DNA of 64,000 nt from Naematelia aurantialba. Lineage: Eukaryota; Basidiomycota; Tremellomycetes; Tremellales; Naemateliaceae. Shown in pieces: positions 60,123 to 64,000 of this stretch. The notes below the pieces were generated by a model that saw nothing but the letters and a program-made list of their open reading frames with translations, was not told the DNA's origin and did not search any database. The number at the start of each line of letters is the position of its first letter. The first letter of the stretch is position 1. Position numbers and translations under genes: made by a program. The stretch is taken from positions 1,054,001 through 1,118,000 of the forward strand of contig JAKFAO010000006.1 of NCBI GenBank assembly GCA_021527695.1. The letters are read 5' to 3'.

Positions 60123-62857
60123 ATGTCGCGCTCGTCGACCCCCAGCTACAATATCCGCCGTGTTCCCATTGGGAATGGTAACCCTGCGCAGCCATCCCGT
60201 AGTGGGACACCTACGCTAGGGCGGAGCATCATCTCCTTGGAGGAATGGGAGAGCAAGGCGCCGTTGAGCGACGGGCAGTTGGGCAGCATCGCAATAGTCA
60301 AGGACAAGCTGGGCGAAAGGCTTCCCAGGGTTGGGCCCTTGATTGCTGATGTTCACGTCAATGCTCGTGCTGGCCCCTCGTCGCCTCATCGCCCACAGTC
60401 ACCTCTCGTCTCACATCCCTCGCCATCCCTACACCCCGCCGCGCTCGTGACCCCACAGCAATTCCATGAACACTTCACCGCTCTCACCTTGTCTACCGAG
60501 CACGAGCAAGATAGCCTGTACCGCGACCATCTCGCAGAAATTGTCGGATTGAGAGAGAGATGCGACAACCTCGTGTCTCTCCTCAAAGAGGGCGATGCGG
60601 AAGTAGGCGAGATGCTGCGCTGCTTGGAGTATGTTGAGGAGAGGAGCGAGAGTCTCCGGGGTGCTTGCGAGGATCTCCTGGAAGAACAAGTGGGTCTCAT
60701 CGTCTATCGGCACTTACGACAGACCCATCTTCTCACCCATACTTCGCAAATCGCACACCGCTTGACCTTCTTCACCTTTCTCGAGCGAGCTCAGCGCATG
60801 CTCAACAACCCATCCAGTACCCTAGTGCTCAGCGACGAGTTTTTGCCCATGGTCAAACGTCTGGATGAGTGTCTGGAATACCTTACAGAGCATGTGAGCC
60901 GCACGCGAGACGTCGACTAATGCAAGAACGACTTTAAAGATGCAGAACTTTTCCTCATCCGATACCAACAGTGCATGACCAGAAGTATGACTCTTATCAA
61001 GATCTACTTTGTGAACACGATCCGAGCACTCGGTACCGAGGTTGCCAAACGTCTGGAGGTAGGGTCTTCCCTCGAGCTCAGCTGACGACAGTCCCTATCC
61101 GAGACCGCCGCTTTGGCTCTATTATACACCAAGTTCAATTCACTGGGCTCAACCATCCGTCCGCTCCTCGCAGAACTCGAACAACGAGTGGCCTCGACAC
61201 CCGACGAACTCACCAGTCTGCTGAACGAGTGTCATGTGGCGTGGATGAGCACACGACAGAGTCTCATGGGCGGCCGAGTAGCTGAAGAGATTGCACGGAT
61301 GGACCCAGCGGCTAGCGATCTGGTCGACCTGGTGCGGAGACATTTCCGGACATCGCTGATCGTAGACCCGTACAGGTTGCAGCTACCTCAAACAGACATG
61401 CCTCGACGAGTTCAATCTTTACAAGAGCTTCTTCCTTTCCGGGGAGTCTCAGTTATAGTCAGTCTTTACTTCGACGTGGCTGACCTGCAGCGGCTTCCTC
61501 GAAACGCTGTGCGACTACCTATACGATCACCTTCGCCCTCGCATTTTGCACGAGCCTTCGCTTGAAGTGTTGTGCAGTGTTTGTACTGTGCTGCAGGCCT
61601 TGATGGTTCAGGACGTCGATTCCGATGAGCAAATCTTGGATAGCCCGACTTCCAGCCCAGGATTCTCGCCTTACGATGGAGCCGACTACTTCTCTCTGAA
61701 TGGCAGACGGCCGTCAATGCGTCGCAAGGCAAGCGACTCGTCAACAATCATGACTCGTCAAGAGAGTCGGCGGAACCGTCGGACACCGCTCACTCGCCTA
61801 CATACAGAGGTGCTTCTCAATATGGTGCTTCAGGATGCGCAGACGAGGTTGGTGTTCAGAGCGCAAGCCTTACTTCGCGCCGACGTCGAGTATTATGCAC
61901 CTCGCAAGGGTGACCTCGACTACCCAGCAAAGCTGTCACACGGCGTGGCTGCTCGAACGCGGCAACTGTCTGTCAGCCTGGACGAGGAAGATGACGATGC
62001 CCCGGCCTTTTCCCTCCCATCTGCTGAGGCGCAAGAATCGTGGTACCCGACTCTTCGGGTCTCACTCTGGGTCCTGAGCTGTCTTTACAATCATGTGAAA
62101 GTGAGAGACACCGCGAAAGGTAATGGCTGACAAAAGTCGTCGGTGTTTGAAGATCTCGCTCAGGAAGCTATCAGCGTCTGCCGAGCGTCGCTCTCATCGG
62201 CCGCGCAATTACTCTCTCCGGAAGAAGGCAGCTTATTCCTTGTCCGACATTTGTTGCTGCTCAAAGAGATGACCGCCGGTCTGGAAATTGGACAGCGCAG
62301 AGGTGAGAGGGGCTGGTCAGGCGTTACCGACTTTCTGCGCTCGCTCCTGGATAACGCCGGGACGATGCTGGGCTATGCCCGAGGCACCGTCTTCAAATCC
62401 AATGAACCGATCTCCGATGCCAAAGCTGTGAGTCAACTTGTCCGTCAACGATCTAATTTTAAGGAAGTGGACCGCTCCCTCAAGGCGGCTTGCGAGAGCC
62501 TCATCTCGCTTTGCACCCAAGCTGCCATGTCACCGCTACAACCCTTCCTCGACAATCACAATCTGTTTGCGCCACACCAGGTTATGGATATCCATGATGC
62601 CTTCAAGAAGGGTGTCAGGCGTGCAGTGGAGCAATGGGAGGCAAAATTGATGTTGTACCTACAGGACCAAGACACTGTCAAAGTCCTCGTACCCCCAGCA
62701 CATGTGAGCGACGATCAGGACAAAGCTGATCCTCCAGAATAGCATAGTCGATGCCTACCGGCGATTCCACGATCTGGTCCGCGTGGAGTACGACTTTAGC
62801 ACCGCCGCGGCCATCTTGACTCCCTCAGCAGTACAATCATTGCTGACGAATGCATGA
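60123..62857 (+). CDS. COG3: Conserved oligomeric Golgi complex subunit 3 (Sec34)
   Basis: Lobe A subunit of the COG tethering complex for retrograde intra-Golgi vesicles. The ATG at 60123 gives MSRSSTPSYNIRRVPIGN; an in-frame ATG at 60066 would add 19 residues. A Ser/Pro-rich leader is followed by the Sec34-family helical region: QQFHEHFTALTLSTEHEQDSLYRDHL, ERCDNLVSLLKEG, ESLRGACEDLLEEQ|THLLTHTSQIAHRL, FLPMVKRLDECLEYL, DAELFLIRYQQCMTRSMTLIKIYF and SAETAALALLYTKF (join approximate), then DELTSLLNECHVAWMSTRQ. The C-terminal half has CSVCTVLQALMVQD, RLHTEVLLNMVLQDAQTRLVFRAQ, TLRVSLWVLSCLYNHVK, MDIHDAFKKGVRRAVEQWEAKLM and ends FSTAAAILTPSAVQSLLTNA. Introns are short. The stop TGA (62855-62857) touches the SRP54 stop on the other strand. 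Confidence 0.88.

Positions 62858-64000
<1,143 letters not shown>

Overview
The window is nuclear DNA of an intron-rich basidiomycete fungus, most likely a Tremellomycete yeast (Cryptococcus/Trichosporonales type). The grounds are gene content (phosphoketolase, chitin synthase, eIF3a, COG3, SRP54, ribonucleotide reductase), many introns of about 35-60 nt with a CTGAC/CTAAC branch point 5-10 nt before the acceptor AG, GTGAGT/GTAAGT donors, and genes packed on both strands. The species cannot be named from sequence alone. There is no bacterial, viral or organellar segment, and I saw no transposon, tRNA, rRNA or CRISPR array.

Layout, left to right: VPS10 sorting receptor (-, cut by the left edge); PAF1 (+); NBP35 (-); phosphoketolase (-); farnesyl/geranylgeranyltransferase alpha subunit RAM2 (+); a small orphan ORF (-); a large disordered coiled-coil protein (+); a RING-H2 ubiquitin ligase (-); an unrecognised protein (-); chitin synthase (+); eIF3a/TIF32 (+); a FIST-domain protein (-); exo-1,3-beta-glucanase (-); an amino-acid permease (-); a Golgi-type glycosyltransferase (-); a small Tic20/DUF4870-like membrane protein (-); verprolin/WIP (+); APS kinase MET14 (+); a Kap121/importin-5 karyopherin that lacks its usual C-terminus (-); ribonucleotide reductase large subunit RNR1 (-); a GPI-type GH128 glucanase (+); HUA1-like zinc-finger protein (-); a GPI-type GH13 amylase (+); COG3 (+); and SRP54 (-, cut by the right edge).

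The genes do not form one pathway. Most are housekeeping: transcription elongation, Fe-S assembly, prenylation, translation, Golgi tethering, SRP targeting and nuclear import. A loose cell-wall/secretory theme runs through the set (chitin synthase, GH5, GH128, GPI-anchored GH13, a type II membrane glycosyltransferase, COG3, VPS10). Exon boundaries were assembled by eye from splice consensus and protein-family continuity. Small exons near gene starts are the least certain.

The observations most worth checking concern gene architecture and regulation, not a new enzyme system: a start codon split by an intron (A|TG) in the exo-glucanase; a start codon alone in its exon in RAM2; two consecutive micro-exons (14 and 12 nt) in RNR1; three perfect MluI boxes in the RNR1 promoter; a 9-nt repeat that creates a four-AUG uORF overlapping the MET14 start; COG3 and SRP54 stop codons that abut with no base between them; a shortened Kap121; 70-nt tandem copies of the PAF1 stop region; GC-AG introns; and a long C-rich (G-quadruplex-capable) tract between HUA1 and the amylase.
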